Shown: in pieces, positions 17,340-25,855 of the stretch
Layout: the number at the start of each line of letters is the position of its first letter
Position numbering within the stretch: position 1 is the first letter of the stretch
Program-made: the position numbers and the translations under genes
Notes under the pieces: model-generated
What the model was told of the DNA's origin: nothing
The model's database searches: none
The model's input: only the letters and a program-made list of their open reading frames with translations
DNA from: Mucilaginibacter dorajii
GTDB taxonomy: Bacteria > Bacteroidota > Bacteroidia > Sphingobacteriales > Sphingobacteriaceae
DNA length: 64,000 nucleotides
NCBI RefSeq assembly: GCF_024808255.1
Contig: NZ_JANTYS010000002.1
Coordinates: forward strand, 248,001-312,000
Reading direction: 5' to 3'

Positions 17340-17745
17340 CCTTATCCTCCTTCACAGTTATTTTTTTTGGCGGCTCAATAGATTGCCTTACCCCCAATGT
17401 ATCGGCACGTTTAGCTACCTCTGTTAAGGTACTTTTAAAGGCCATATCGGCCTTGGTAGTTTTAAAATCCCAGCTGCGCTCCTTTACCTCTTTTGTCAGA
17501 TCGTCAATATCACGGATATTTTTTTCGGCCAGGTGCATGTTACCAATATATATCATGCCCAACAATGCCACGTACAGCACAAACGGAAGGGCATTAGTTG
17601 CCTTCTCGCTTGTAATAAAGCGTTTGGTAAAAAGCTGCGTAAAGAAATTGTCAGGTATCTCCCTTTTCCTGGGTTTTTCCTCCACAATAAGCTCTTCAGC
17701 TTCTAACTCTTCTTCCTGAATTTCTGTACGTAAACGATTGGTCAT
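17329..17745 (-). CDS. ftsL: FtsL-like division protein
   Basis: A 138-residue bitopic protein: an acidic cytoplasmic part (1-50), a membrane helix (about 54-72, LPFVLYVALLGMIYIGNM) and a predicted coiled coil (about 74-115). This matches FtsL in topology; primary sequence is poorly conserved in the family. In the divisome FtsL joins FtsQ and FtsB and activates FtsW and FtsI. The call rests strongly on its position between rsmH and ftsI. It overlaps rsmH by four bases and ftsI by 11. Confidence 0.85.
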   Translation of the reverse strand: MTNRLRTEIQEEELEAEELIVEEKPRKREIPDNFFTQLFTKRFITSEKATNALPFVLYVALLGMIYIGNMHLAEKNIRDIDDLTKEVKERSWDFKTTKADMAFKSTLTEVAKRADTLGVRQSIEPPKKITVKEDKDEN

Positions 17746-18644
17746 CTTTTTACAGCTATTCTTAATTTAGCGCTCCGTGCCCTGTTATTGTTACTAATTT
17801 CATCTGCCGATGCAGTGATTGCCCCACGACTAACTGCATCAAGCGGTTTATTACTATTTCCGTATAAATCCTTCTCAACCTCGCCACTGAACTTGCCCTT
17901 GGCTATGAAGTTTTTCACCAGTCTGTCTTCCAGCGAGTGATAGCTCATTACCACCAGCCTGCCGCCAACGGCTAATACTTCGGTGCTTTGTACTAAAAAC
18001 TCTTTTAAAGCCTCCAGCTCCTGGTTAACCTCTATTCTGAGCGCCTGGAAAACCTGGGCCAGGTATTTATTTTCTTTCCCTTTAGGGATGCGGTTAATGA
18101 TCGCGTTCTTCAAATCGGCTATGGTTACAATCGGTGCGTTAAGCCTTGCGGTAACAATAGTTTCGGCTAATGATTTGGCATTCTGAATCTCGCCGTAAAT
18201 ACCAAAAATGCGATGCAACTCGGCACTGGTATAATTATTTACAATGTCTTTAGCGGTTAAATCGCCACCTTGATTCATACGCATATCCAGTTCGGCATCA
18301 AAGCGGATAGAAAAACCGCGATCTGCCTGGTCAAACTGGTATGATGATACACCCAGATCGGCCAGAATACCATCAACCGGGATAGCGCCATGCAGGCGGC
18401 AAAAGTTTTTGAGGTACCTAAAATTCTGATCTACAAAAACAAAGCGCTCATCTTCAATTACATTTTGCTGCGCATCCGCGTCCTGGTCAAAAGCAAGCAA
18501 GGTGCCATCGGGCCCCAAATGCTTCATGATCTCGCGCGAGTGACCGCCGCCGCCAAAGGTTACATCCACATACGTGCCGTCCTTTTTAATATTTAAACCC
18601 TCAATGCATTCCTGCAGCATTACCGGGGTGTGGTACTCACTCAT
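17742..18644 (-). CDS. rsmH: 16S rRNA (cytosine-1402-N4)-methyltransferase RsmH
   Basis: SAM-dependent methyltransferase acting on C1402 of 16S rRNA, formerly MraW. The 300 residues show YHTPVMLQECIEGL at the start, the SAM-binding DVTFGGGGHSREIM (28-41), ADLGVSSYQFD, RFDAELDMRMNQ and the late VVMSYHSLEDRLVK segment, all typical. It overlaps mraZ by eight bases. Length is standard. Confidence 0.97.
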   Translation of the reverse strand: MSEYHTPVMLQECIEGLNIKKDGTYVDVTFGGGGHSREIMKHLGPDGTLLAFDQDADAQQNVIEDERFVFVDQNFRYLKNFCRLHGAIPVDGILADLGVSSYQFDQADRGFSIRFDAELDMRMNQGGDLTAKDIVNNYTSAELHRIFGIYGEIQNAKSLAETIVTARLNAPIVTIADLKNAIINRIPKGKENKYLAQVFQALRIEVNQELEALKEFLVQSTEVLAVGGRLVVMSYHSLEDRLVKNFIAKGKFSGEVEKDLYGNSNKPLDAVSRGAITASADEISNNNRARSAKLRIAVKR

Positions 18645-19101
18645 CGTTCCTCCTTGCTTTACTACCCATTACCAGTTCTGCCAACTCTGCAAAATTTTCA
18701 GGTTCGTTATTAATCATTTCGGTATGGGCCGCTTTGCTCCAAACCTCAATTTTGTTTAATACACAAACTAAAACCACGTCGCTGCCAATGCCTGCAAAAT
18801 CAAGTAACGACTTTGGCAAAAGCACCCTGCCGGCCGCATCTGGCACCAAAGGCGTTGCGCCACCGGTGAAATACCTGATAAAACGCAGGTTTTGCCGGTC
18901 GTATTCGTTAAGTTTGCTCAGTTCATCAAGTCTTTTGTCCCATTCGGATTTAGTGTAAATAGCCAGATTCTTCTCCAGGCCGCGATTGATCATAAGCGTC
19001 TCTCCAACAGCTTCGGGAAGCTGTTTTTTGAGACCTCCGGGGATCATCATCCGCCCTTTGGCATCCAGTTTACATTCAAATTCTCCGGTTAAATGCGGCA
19101 T
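18637..19101 (-). CDS. mraZ: Transcriptional regulator MraZ
   Basis: AbrB-like DNA-binding protein that represses the dcw cluster in organisms where it has been tested. The 154 residues hold two SpoVT/AbrB-like halves: GEFECKLDAKGRMMIPGGLKK (split about 6-26) and VPDAAGRVLLPKSLL (about 88-102), with the DxxGR marks of each half. The frame stays open to an ATG at 19161, but that would run through the operator boxes at 19147-19171; ATG 19101 (MPHLTGEFECK) gives the usual start. First gene of the minus-strand cluster. Confidence 0.95.
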   Translation of the reverse strand: MPHLTGEFECKLDAKGRMMIPGGLKKQLPEAVGETLMINRGLEKNLAIYTKSEWDKRLDELSKLNEYDRQNLRFIRYFTGGATPLVPDAAGRVLLPKSLLDFAGIGSDVVLVCVLNKIEVWSKAAHTEMINNEPENFAELAELVMGSKARRNDE

Positions 19102-19146
19102 TATAAGACTATGGCTTAATTTAATAGGTAAAAGTAATTTTCTTTT

Positions 19147-19171
19147 ACCACAAATTACCACTTTTTACCAC
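19147..19171 (-). promoter_or_regulatory. MraZ operator: three GTGGT boxes at 10-bp spacing
   Basis: On the minus strand GTGGT occurs at 19171-19167, 19161-19157 and 19151-19147, each separated by five A/T-rich bases. The E. coli MraZ operator is three GTGGG boxes with five-base spacers, so both sequence and period agree. It ends 45 bases upstream of the mraZ ATG, fitting autoregulation of the dcw promoter. A clean TAnnTTTG box was not found; TAATTTG between boxes is one base short. Confidence 0.8.
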
Positions 19172-19237
19172 CAAAAAGTTTTCAACATTTTTGGCGGGTT
19201 TTGATGCTATGGGAGAGTTTTAAGTTACCCTTTGCAT

Positions 19238-19245
19238 TATATTTG
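19238..19245 (+). promoter_or_regulatory. -7 promoter box of the DUF6934-like gene
   Basis: TATATTTG matches the Bacteroidota -7 consensus and lies 37 bases before the ATG at 19283. No clear TTG at -33 (bases near 19217 read GTTTTA). Confidence 0.5.
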
Positions 19246-19282
19246 AACTCAGCATATTGCCGATTCGAATAATTAAATCTGA

Positions 19283-19729
19283 ATGAATCTAAAAAGTTAC
19301 CCCTGCCTAATAAAAAACGATTATTTGGATTATGAATTTTATAGTGAAGGACCAAACGGACGGATTAAAAAAGCTGTTCGTTTTACCCGAATGACTCACG
19401 AAGAGCCTATTTTTTATAACTTAGGCTTTGGCGATGTTTCCCAGGAAACCGACTTAATAGATGATAACATTGTAAGTAATAACGACGACAGAGATATTGT
19501 TTTAGCAACCGTAGCCAAAACCGTTATTGATTTTACAAACATCCATGGCAACCATTACGTTTTTGCTACAGGAAGCACAAGCTCAAGAACAAGGCTATAC
19601 CAAATGGGAATATCTGGTTTGTGGGAAGAAATTAGCAAAGATTTTAAGGTATTAGGTTTTGTAAAAGGCGATTGGCAGCCATTTCAAAAGAATGTTAACT
19701 ATGAGGCTTTCTTGGTAAAGAGAAAATAA
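19283..19729 (+). CDS. DUF6934-like uncharacterised protein
   Basis: A 148-residue soluble protein without signal peptide or membrane segment. I recognise the DUF6934 pattern common in Bacteroidota: SEGPNGRIKKAVRF near the start, YNLGFGD, VLATVAKTVIDFT (76-88), GSTSSRTRLYQMGI (98-111), and an end of NYEAFLVKRK. Function is not known. A 54-residue gene follows after 32 bases on the same strand and a plausible -7 box precedes it, so the two look like one unit. It is divergent from mraZ, sharing a 181-base gap. Confidence 0.75.
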   Translation: MNLKSYPCLIKNDYLDYEFYSEGPNGRIKKAVRFTRMTHEEPIFYNLGFGDVSQETDLIDDNIVSNNDDRDIVLATVAKTVIDFTNIHGNHYVFATGSTSSRTRLYQMGISGLWEEISKDFKVLGFVKGDWQPFQKNVNYEAFLVKRK

Positions 19730-19761
19730 AAAAGTATATTTGAGTATAAGGACTGATAACT

Positions 19762-19926
19762 ATGCCAGCAGTTAAAAAAATAATTAAGGAAAGTGGTTTT
19801 TACAGCAATGGTGTTGTAAGCGACAAAGTTAAAGATCGTGGCAATGATCCTTATTTTGTAAAAAAAACAGAGGAAGCGAAAGAGTTTTTGCTGAAAAACC
19901 CATTGCCCGAACATCTGAAGAAATAA
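19762..19926 (+). CDS. Small basic protein downstream of the DUF6934-like gene
   Basis: A 54-residue reading frame, ATG to TAA, beginning MPAVKKIIKESGFYSNGVVS and ending NPLPEHLKK; 15 of 54 residues are Lys, Arg or His. Codon choice resembles its neighbours. No membrane segment. I do not know its family by name. Close spacing to the gene before it and a similar arrangement I recall from related genomes suggest the two act together, possibly as a toxin-antitoxin-like pair, but that is inference only. Confidence 0.6.
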   Translation: MPAVKKIIKESGFYSNGVVSDKVKDRGNDPYFVKKTEEAKEFLLKNPLPEHLKK

Positions 19927-19949
19927 AACAAAACTTAAATAGTATCTAA

Positions 19950-20150
19950 TTAAAATCTGTTCAATATCCCCACCATCGCTCTCACGTCGTCCTCATCAGC
20001 AACATACACTTTCCCGTAATCGCTCACATTGGTATTGATATAAGTTAAAGGATTGGACGCGGCAATTCTTGCCGATGAATGGTATTCTGAAGCGTTACTT
20101 TCTGCAATGAGTTTTTGCAGGTTAGATAATTTAACGTCGGCGCCTGACAT
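19950..20150 (-). CDS. Small hypothetical protein
   Basis: A 66-residue frame, MSGADVKLSNLQKL at the start and RAMVGILNRF at the end, soluble and mildly acidic. It begins 35 bases after the stop of the PepSY gene on the same strand and may be its last operon member. Codon usage is ordinary. No family recognised. It could be a chance frame, but its placement and composition favour a real gene. Confidence 0.5.
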   Translation of the reverse strand: MSGADVKLSNLQKLIAESNASEYHSSARIAASNPLTYINTNVSDYGKVYVADEDDVRAMVGILNRF

Positions 20151-20185
20151 AATAATACTACGACCGGTAGCCCGGTTGTTGTCAG

Positions 20186-21394
20186 TTACGCAATAACAAG
20201 CTTTTTTTCGGGTTTCTTCTTTTTCCGGGTACGGTTAAGCCACATCATTACGCCGGTTACCGGGAAAATAAGCGATAATAAGCAAACCACAAAGCTGATA
20301 ATCTTAGTAGGCAAGCCATAAACCGAGCCTGTATGCACAGGCTTCACCATGGCCCTTACGCGCTGCCCTAAACTTTTGGAGGCAAATGTTTGCGAGCCTG
20401 CCACCTTGCCACTATACTGATCAATATAGTAGGTATCGGCGGTTGTTTCAATGGCTCCCTGCGGCAAAACACTAACGCTGAAAGTTGCAGCTGAATCCCG
20501 TGGTAAACGAACGGTATAGTAATCAGCAGTTTTAATAGTCGGTGTACTTTGAATAGCCGCGTCGATAGATAACTTGTCTGTACCGGCCACGTAAACCGAT
20601 TTTGGTTGTTCGGGTTGTTCCTTTACCAGCTTTGAGCCGGTTATGGCAAACAACGCCTTGTTGGCCCAGCTAAATGTCATCACCAAACCTGTTAAAACTA
20701 TCACAATCAAAAAAACAGAGGTGTAAAAGCCGGTTACTATGTGCAAATCATGTACCAGGCGTTTGGTACTGCCGCCCCATTTTATTTTTAAGCGCTGGCG
20801 CATAACGGCTTTTGTTTTTGGCCACCACAATACAACGCCTGTTATCAGGATAAACAAAAAAAGCAAAGTACAAATCGCCACTACCATATCGCCGGCGCTA
20901 TCTTTTCCGGCCAATAAAAAGCGGTGGAGCATCTCTACCGAATAAAGGAATGACTGCCTGCGGTTATATTGCCCCGTTACCTGCCCTGTGTATGGGTTAA
21001 CAAAAACAGTTAAATTGGGGCGGGCGACATCTTTATCTTTTTTACCCTTTTTCCCAGGTTCGCCAGCAGCGTGTTTTTTGCCGCCTGGGGTTTCCGCCTC
21101 TTTTTTATCTTTCCGCTCAGGCACAATCACACCTATTTCTACCGTTCTGCCCGCATCAGCATAAACCATCGCAGTAGCTATTTTGGCTTTCGGCACCTCC
21201 TTTAAAACACGACTGATGAGTTGTGAAACAGATAACCTGGTTTGCTGTGGCTGCACATCATAACGTTTGGGATGCAGGGTATGCTCTATTTCCTTTTCAA
21301 AAACCAGCACGGTACCGGTAAGGCACGAACAAAAAATAACTATCCCTGCCGCAAGGCTAAGATAAAGGTGAATAGTGCGGAAAAATACTTTCAT
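20186..21394 (-). CDS. PepSY-associated membrane protein (iron-uptake type)
   Basis: A 402-residue inner-membrane protein with four hydrophobic segments (about 8-30, 170-195, 217-240, 365-388) and PepSY-like periplasmic parts. The family (PepSY_TM, formerly DUF337/PiuB-like) commonly sits beside siderophore receptors and some members reduce ferric siderophores with haem bound by membrane histidines; HDLH near 215 and H172 are candidates. An unusual Lys/Gly-rich stretch (about 94-122) sits in the first periplasmic loop. It follows the TonB receptor gene after 71 bases containing a hairpin. Confidence 0.85.
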   Translation of the reverse strand: MKVFFRTIHLYLSLAAGIVIFCSCLTGTVLVFEKEIEHTLHPKRYDVQPQQTRLSVSQLISRVLKEVPKAKIATAMVYADAGRTVEIGVIVPERKDKKEAETPGGKKHAAGEPGKKGKKDKDVARPNLTVFVNPYTGQVTGQYNRRQSFLYSVEMLHRFLLAGKDSAGDMVVAICTLLFLFILITGVVLWWPKTKAVMRQRLKIKWGGSTKRLVHDLHIVTGFYTSVFLIVIVLTGLVMTFSWANKALFAITGSKLVKEQPEQPKSVYVAGTDKLSIDAAIQSTPTIKTADYYTVRLPRDSAATFSVSVLPQGAIETTADTYYIDQYSGKVAGSQTFASKSLGQRVRAMVKPVHTGSVYGLPTKIISFVVCLLSLIFPVTGVMMWLNRTRKKKKPEKKLVIA

Positions 21395-21409
21395 GACTTT
21401 TTATTACAA

Positions 21410-21443
21410 AAACCGGGTATGCTTAGAAAACATATCCCGGTTT
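21410..21443 (-). terminator. Hairpin between the TonB receptor and PepSY genes
   Basis: Arms 21410-21421 and 21431-21443 pair over 12 bases with one bulged base; stem core CCCGG. On the minus strand a TTTTTG run follows. It may end part of the transcripts after the receptor gene or protect its 3' end. Confidence 0.6.
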
Positions 21444-21465
21444 AATTATTAAGTTAACAGGGGTA

Positions 21466-23937
21466 TTAAAAACTATACGAAACTGTAGTTAAAAACTGCC
21501 TTGGCGCAATTGGATTAATACTATAGTTTTCGTGTACATTATAGTTTAACACATTACCAATATTTGAAATTTTGGCTATGATAGAAACCTTTTTATAGGT
21601 GTAGCCAACGGATGCGTCCACAGTGGTAAAACCGGGTACATAGACTAATTTATTTGCAGGTTGTGCCTGCCCCTTTGCAGGTACCGTATTAGCATTGCCG
21701 GCAATACGGTTACCCAGATAGTAAACAGACGTGCCTACTTTAAAGCCTTTTAAATTACCATCAAAAAAATTATAAAAAGCACTTGCGTTAGCGGTATGCT
21801 TAGGTACATTTAGTAAAGGCTGTCCGGCTATATTACTTGCGAACGATTGCGGGGTTTTACTATACCTTGCATTAGTATAACTATAGCCGGCCAGCACATC
21901 AAGCCCTTTAAACGGGTGTCCGGCTATATCAAGCTCTATACCATCACTTTTGGTTTGCCCTATCAACTGCTTAATATTAGTATTCGTATTTTCTGTAACC
22001 CCATCGGCCAAAAAGGGTGCTGTTTGCGCCAGGTTATTGTTAATGATGCGGTAAGCGGTTACATTAACAGATAAATTACCATTCAGGAAATCATTTTTTA
22101 TACCTGCTTCATACTGATCGACCAATGAGGGCGAAAGTGGGTTATTATTAACATCGATACCTGTATTGGTTATAAACGAATTAGAGTAGCTGGCAAAAAG
22201 TGCGGTATTGGTAACAGGTTTGTAAACGATACCTACTCTTGGCGAAAACGCTTTGTCGGTTTTACTTGCCGATGCCTGCACCAATGCAGGCAGGTAATAA
22301 TTGGTAACCACCGTTGGTGCAATGTATTGGTACGACCAGCGAATGCCTGCAAGCACCTTAACTTTATCAGACAGGCTGATCAAATCATTAAAATATGCGC
22401 CAAAGCGGTTAGTTTTTGTAAGTATATTATAAAAAGGGCTCATCGCCGGCCTGTCTGTACGCAGCTTATATTTGTTAACATCAAAAATATTAATGGTATC
22501 ATATAACGCGGGCTTTAAAGAACTGCCCTGATCCCAATAGCTCGAAACCTTATTTACAGTAGCCACATAGGTATACGCTGTATTATTATACCTATCGGCA
22601 TCAATACCTGCTAAAATATTGTGTTTTATAGCGCCGGTATTAAACTGACCAGTAACGTTAAACTGGCCGGTATAGTAATCTTCCAACGTTTTTGCCTGAT
22701 TAAGGGTACGGCCCCAATTGCCGTTTGCATCGGGCAGCACACGCTCTGTAGTTTGATACTGCCTGTTAAAATGCTGGTAGTTAACACCACCGCTTATTTG
22801 CCACAAACTATTAATCTGGTGATTGATGGTAGCTGTAGCAGTACTTTGCTTGGTATTGCCGTTTGACCACGATGCACCTAAATACCGGTTACGTGGCACC
22901 TTGGCAATTACGTTATTAATTTGACCTGTACCAAAATCGGGGGTAAAATCATAGTTCAGGTAATCGCCCTCAACGGTGATGGTGGTTTTATCACTTACTT
23001 TATATAAAAATGAAGGGTTAATATATTCTCTTTCAGATTTTACGTTATCGCGGTAGCTGTTTGCTTTTTCATAGGTACCATTTACACGGTAAGCCAGCTT
23101 TGACGTGATAGGGCCATAAACATCAAACGAAGGGCGGTAAAGGTCATAGCTGCCATAAGTCATAGATACCTTTCCACCTTGCTCAAATAATGGCTTTTTG
23201 GTTACCATATTAAGGATACCACCCGGTGCAACGTTACCGTATAGCAAGGCCGCGCTGCCTTTTAAAACTTCAATACGTTCCAGCGAGCTAACCTCCGGTA
23301 CAACGCCGGAGTTTACCCTGAAACCATTTTTAAACATATTGGTGCTCGAAAAATTGTAGCCTCTTGCAGCAAAGGTTTCCTGCGTGTTGCCGCGGGAGCT
23401 GTATAAGTAAACGCCGTTTACGTTTCTGATTACATCACTTAAACGTAGTGACTGCTGCTGATCAAGCACATCCCGGCCAATCACAGTAACACTTTGAGGC
23501 AGATCCATAGGAGCCACATTCATTTTACCGATAGCTATTTTTTTTTGGTTAATGGTTTTTGTAGATGATACTATCACCTCATTTAGCTGAGCGGCATTTT
23601 CATTTAAAGTGAAATTTACCCGTGTTGTTTGGTTAGCTATCACCGTTACACTTTGTTCTTCACTTTTGGTACCTATGTAGGTTGTAATTAATGTGTATGT
23701 ACCAGGCTTGATGTTAAAAAAATTAAAAGATCCGTCGTCAATAGTGGCTGTGCTTTTATTAAGACCTTTTATGGCCACGTTAACAGATGACGCGGGTTTA
23801 CCGTCGCTGGTTTTTACAAAGCCGGCTATTTTGCCATTGCTTCCGTCATCATCGGCTTTCACATTAAACGCTATTGACAAGAAAAGGGAGATCAGAAGTA
23901 TAAATTTTTGCAGGTAGTTGTGTAAGTGCTTCGACAT
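21466..23937 (-). CDS. TonB-dependent siderophore receptor
   Basis: Outer-membrane receptor for ferric siderophores, driven by TonB. The 823 residues (from ATG 23937) comprise a signal peptide, a carboxypeptidase-D-like N-terminal domain (about 35-115, KIAGFVKTSDGKPASSVNV), a plug domain with QSVTVIGRDVLDQQ and ERIEVLKGSAALLYG and PGGILNMVTKKP, and a 22-strand barrel ending in an aromatic residue (TVSYSF). An upstream ATG at 23979 would precede the predicted transcription start, so 23937 is preferred. Gene order with a PepSY protein supports iron uptake. Confidence 0.92.
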   Translation of the reverse strand: MSKHLHNYLQKFILLISLFLSIAFNVKADDDGSNGKIAGFVKTSDGKPASSVNVAIKGLNKSTATIDDGSFNFFNIKPGTYTLITTYIGTKSEEQSVTVIANQTTRVNFTLNENAAQLNEVIVSSTKTINQKKIAIGKMNVAPMDLPQSVTVIGRDVLDQQQSLRLSDVIRNVNGVYLYSSRGNTQETFAARGYNFSSTNMFKNGFRVNSGVVPEVSSLERIEVLKGSAALLYGNVAPGGILNMVTKKPLFEQGGKVSMTYGSYDLYRPSFDVYGPITSKLAYRVNGTYEKANSYRDNVKSEREYINPSFLYKVSDKTTITVEGDYLNYDFTPDFGTGQINNVIAKVPRNRYLGASWSNGNTKQSTATATINHQINSLWQISGGVNYQHFNRQYQTTERVLPDANGNWGRTLNQAKTLEDYYTGQFNVTGQFNTGAIKHNILAGIDADRYNNTAYTYVATVNKVSSYWDQGSSLKPALYDTINIFDVNKYKLRTDRPAMSPFYNILTKTNRFGAYFNDLISLSDKVKVLAGIRWSYQYIAPTVVTNYYLPALVQASASKTDKAFSPRVGIVYKPVTNTALFASYSNSFITNTGIDVNNNPLSPSLVDQYEAGIKNDFLNGNLSVNVTAYRIINNNLAQTAPFLADGVTENTNTNIKQLIGQTKSDGIELDIAGHPFKGLDVLAGYSYTNARYSKTPQSFASNIAGQPLLNVPKHTANASAFYNFFDGNLKGFKVGTSVYYLGNRIAGNANTVPAKGQAQPANKLVYVPGFTTVDASVGYTYKKVSIIAKISNIGNVLNYNVHENYSINPIAPRQFLTTVSYSF

Positions 23938-23941
23938 ATAA

Positions 23942-24016
23942 TTTAGATTAAGTCTAATTAGCCGCAAAAATAACAACACAAACCTAAATCACAAATATTA
24001 TTTAGAATTAGTTTAA
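23942..24016 (-). promoter_or_regulatory. Promoter and two operator-like sites of the TonB receptor gene
   Basis: On the minus strand: TTTG at 23995-23992, 19-base spacer, TATTTTTG at 23972-23965. An inverted repeat TTAGATTAAGTCTAA (23943-23957) covers the expected transcription start, and a related TTTAGAATTAGTTTAA (24001-24016) lies just upstream of -33. The two share 13 of 16 bases. This is a layout expected for a metal-dependent repressor; the regulator (Fur-like or DtxR-like) cannot be told. Confidence 0.65.
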
Positions 24017-24127
24017 ATAAGATTGAAGATATACATCTGCACCCGCTTATTTCCTCGTTAACGATTTTGTTACAGCGTTTTATTGCAAAAGCATCTGCCT
24101 ATATTAGCCCAATAAACCGCTCCTGTT

Positions 24128-25438
24128 ATGAAAAAACTTTCACTATCTGCCTTGCTGATGCTTGCGTGCGCCTGCTTTTTAAAAGCCCAACCAGGTAAAA
24201 CCGAGATAACCCGTTGGCAATACAACCGCAATGGGGCCGTATCCATCACCTGGGACGATGGCTCTATCAACCAGTTTAAAGTCGCTCTGCCTATTTTAAA
24301 TAAACTGAACATTAAAAGCACATTTTTCATTATCACCGGGCAAATCCCTGGTTCAAAGTACCAGGCAAAATTCATAGGGCGGCCAATAAAAGCTATCATT
24401 GCCGAAACCGCTACCAGCCCTACCAATAAAAACAACTTTTTTGAACGCGCATCGGCAGCCGGGCATTTAGGCTTGATTGGCACCTTAGATTATCACTACA
24501 AGGCCGGATCATTAATTGACGATAACAAGCCCGAAGCAGCCTATAAAATTATAGACGAATTGTACAGCAAAGTACGCCACGGTGATTTCAAACCCGGCAT
24601 TGAGCACAATACCGAATACAATGACGCCCATGGTACCACCTGGGCACAAATTAAACAATACGCTGCGCAAGGACACGAATTTGCCAGCCATATGGTAACC
24701 CACCCCCGCCTGGCCGCCCTTGATGAAGCCAACATTAACTACGAAATGAAGAGCAGCAGACTGGATATTTTGCATAACCTTGGCCTGCAATACACCTTTA
24801 GCGCCGAAGGCCCCTTTGGAACGGAAAACGAGCGTGCTGTAAGCTACCTAAGTAAAGTTTACCCTGCATTGCGTAACCGCATGCCCGAACCATGGCTTAA
24901 GGAGATCAGTCGCGGTAATAAGGATACGCCAGGCAATACCGATAAGGAGTATGTACAATACCAGCGTGGCGCCACCACCAAAACGCCTTTACCCATGATG
25001 AAAGCCTGGGTTGATACGACCATGAACAGGCACGATACCTGGCTGGTGCTTACCCACCATGGCGTGCAGGGCATTGGCTGGGAAGCGCTACCGGCAACGG
25101 AGTTAACGGAGTATTTCACTTATATTAAAGATCATGAGGATAAACTTTGGATAGCCACTTTTGGCGATGTTACCAAATACATGCGCGAAAGGCAGGGTGC
25201 TAAAGTAAGCTCGGTTTTGAAGAACAACCGGGTTAATGTAACCCTGAGTTATCCTTTAGATAAATTCTTTTATAACATACCGCTCACACTTAAAACTTAT
25301 GTCCCTGCGGGATGGAAAAAGACAAGTATAACACAAGGCGGCAAAAAGCAGATTTTTAAAATTATGACTGATGCCAACGGGGTTTACATATTATACCAAG
25401 CAGTAGCAGGTAAACCCATTGTGATAACCGGTGCATAA
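24128..25438 (+). CDS. Secreted polysaccharide deacetylase (CE4/NodB fold)
   Basis: A 436-residue exported hydrolase. A signal peptide (1-20, cleavage near KAQ) is followed by the NodB homology domain: TWDDG (41-45, the catalytic and metal aspartates) and HMVTH (187-191, the metal histidine pair). THHGVQG near 317 is the likely later histidine motif. The C-terminal 80 residues form a separate beta-rich part. CE4 enzymes remove acetyl groups from GlcNAc polymers or peptidoglycan; the substrate here is unknown. It converges with a lipoprotein gene 3 bases away. Confidence 0.85.
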   Translation: MKKLSLSALLMLACACFLKAQPGKTEITRWQYNRNGAVSITWDDGSINQFKVALPILNKLNIKSTFFIITGQIPGSKYQAKFIGRPIKAIIAETATSPTNKNNFFERASAAGHLGLIGTLDYHYKAGSLIDDNKPEAAYKIIDELYSKVRHGDFKPGIEHNTEYNDAHGTTWAQIKQYAAQGHEFASHMVTHPRLAALDEANINYEMKSSRLDILHNLGLQYTFSAEGPFGTENERAVSYLSKVYPALRNRMPEPWLKEISRGNKDTPGNTDKEYVQYQRGATTKTPLPMMKAWVDTTMNRHDTWLVLTHHGVQGIGWEALPATELTEYFTYIKDHEDKLWIATFGDVTKYMRERQGAKVSSVLKNNRVNVTLSYPLDKFFYNIPLTLKTYVPAGWKKTSITQGGKKQIFKIMTDANGVYILYQAVAGKPIVITGA

Positions 25439-25441
25439 CTA

Positions 25442-25855
25442 TCAATCAAAAGTTACCGTATCCGGTCCCGAAACTTTGTTGATATGGCAGGTGCAACCAC
25501 CGGCTATTTTCATCGTAGTAGTTTTAATTTGGTGTGTATCTGGATTGGTGGCCGAAATTTGTACATTGTCGCCCTCCATTGAAAACTGTGCTTTATTACC
25601 ATCAGTTGCGATGGTTCTATAAGATGGAGAGAAGCCCGGATCAATAACGCCAACAGCGACAATTAAAGAATCACTACGCAGGTTTTTAGCCGTAAAATTT
25701 GTGACGACTACGCCAGCGCCTTTACTATTTACAAACTTAATACCTATAGTTGCGTAAATGGCCGTACAAACGCCCACCGAACAAGCAGGCTTTTGCTGGG
25801 TTTTATTGCAGGCAACACATGATATAATTAGCAGCGCGAGTAAAATCTTCTTCAT
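25442..25855 (-). CDS. Small lipoprotein, unknown function
   Basis: A 137-residue protein with a lipoprotein signal ending in SCVAC (cysteine near 16), followed by a beta-rich domain. Cysteines at CSVGVC (about 25-30) and GGCTCH near 120 could form disulfides. No family recognised. It ends 3 bases from the stop of the convergent deacetylase gene. Confidence 0.7.
   Translation of the reverse strand: MKKILLALLIISCVACNKTQQKPACSVGVCTAIYATIGIKFVNSKGAGVVVTNFTAKNLRSDSLIVAVGVIDPGFSPSYRTIATDGNKAQFSMEGDNVQISATNPDTHQIKTTTMKIAGGCTCHINKVSGPDTVTFD

Noticed and set aside
19102..19161. 20-codon N-terminal extension of MraZ
   Set aside because: It runs through the three GTGGT boxes and lacks similarity to MraZ starts; the ATG at 19101 gives the standard MPHLTGEFECK.
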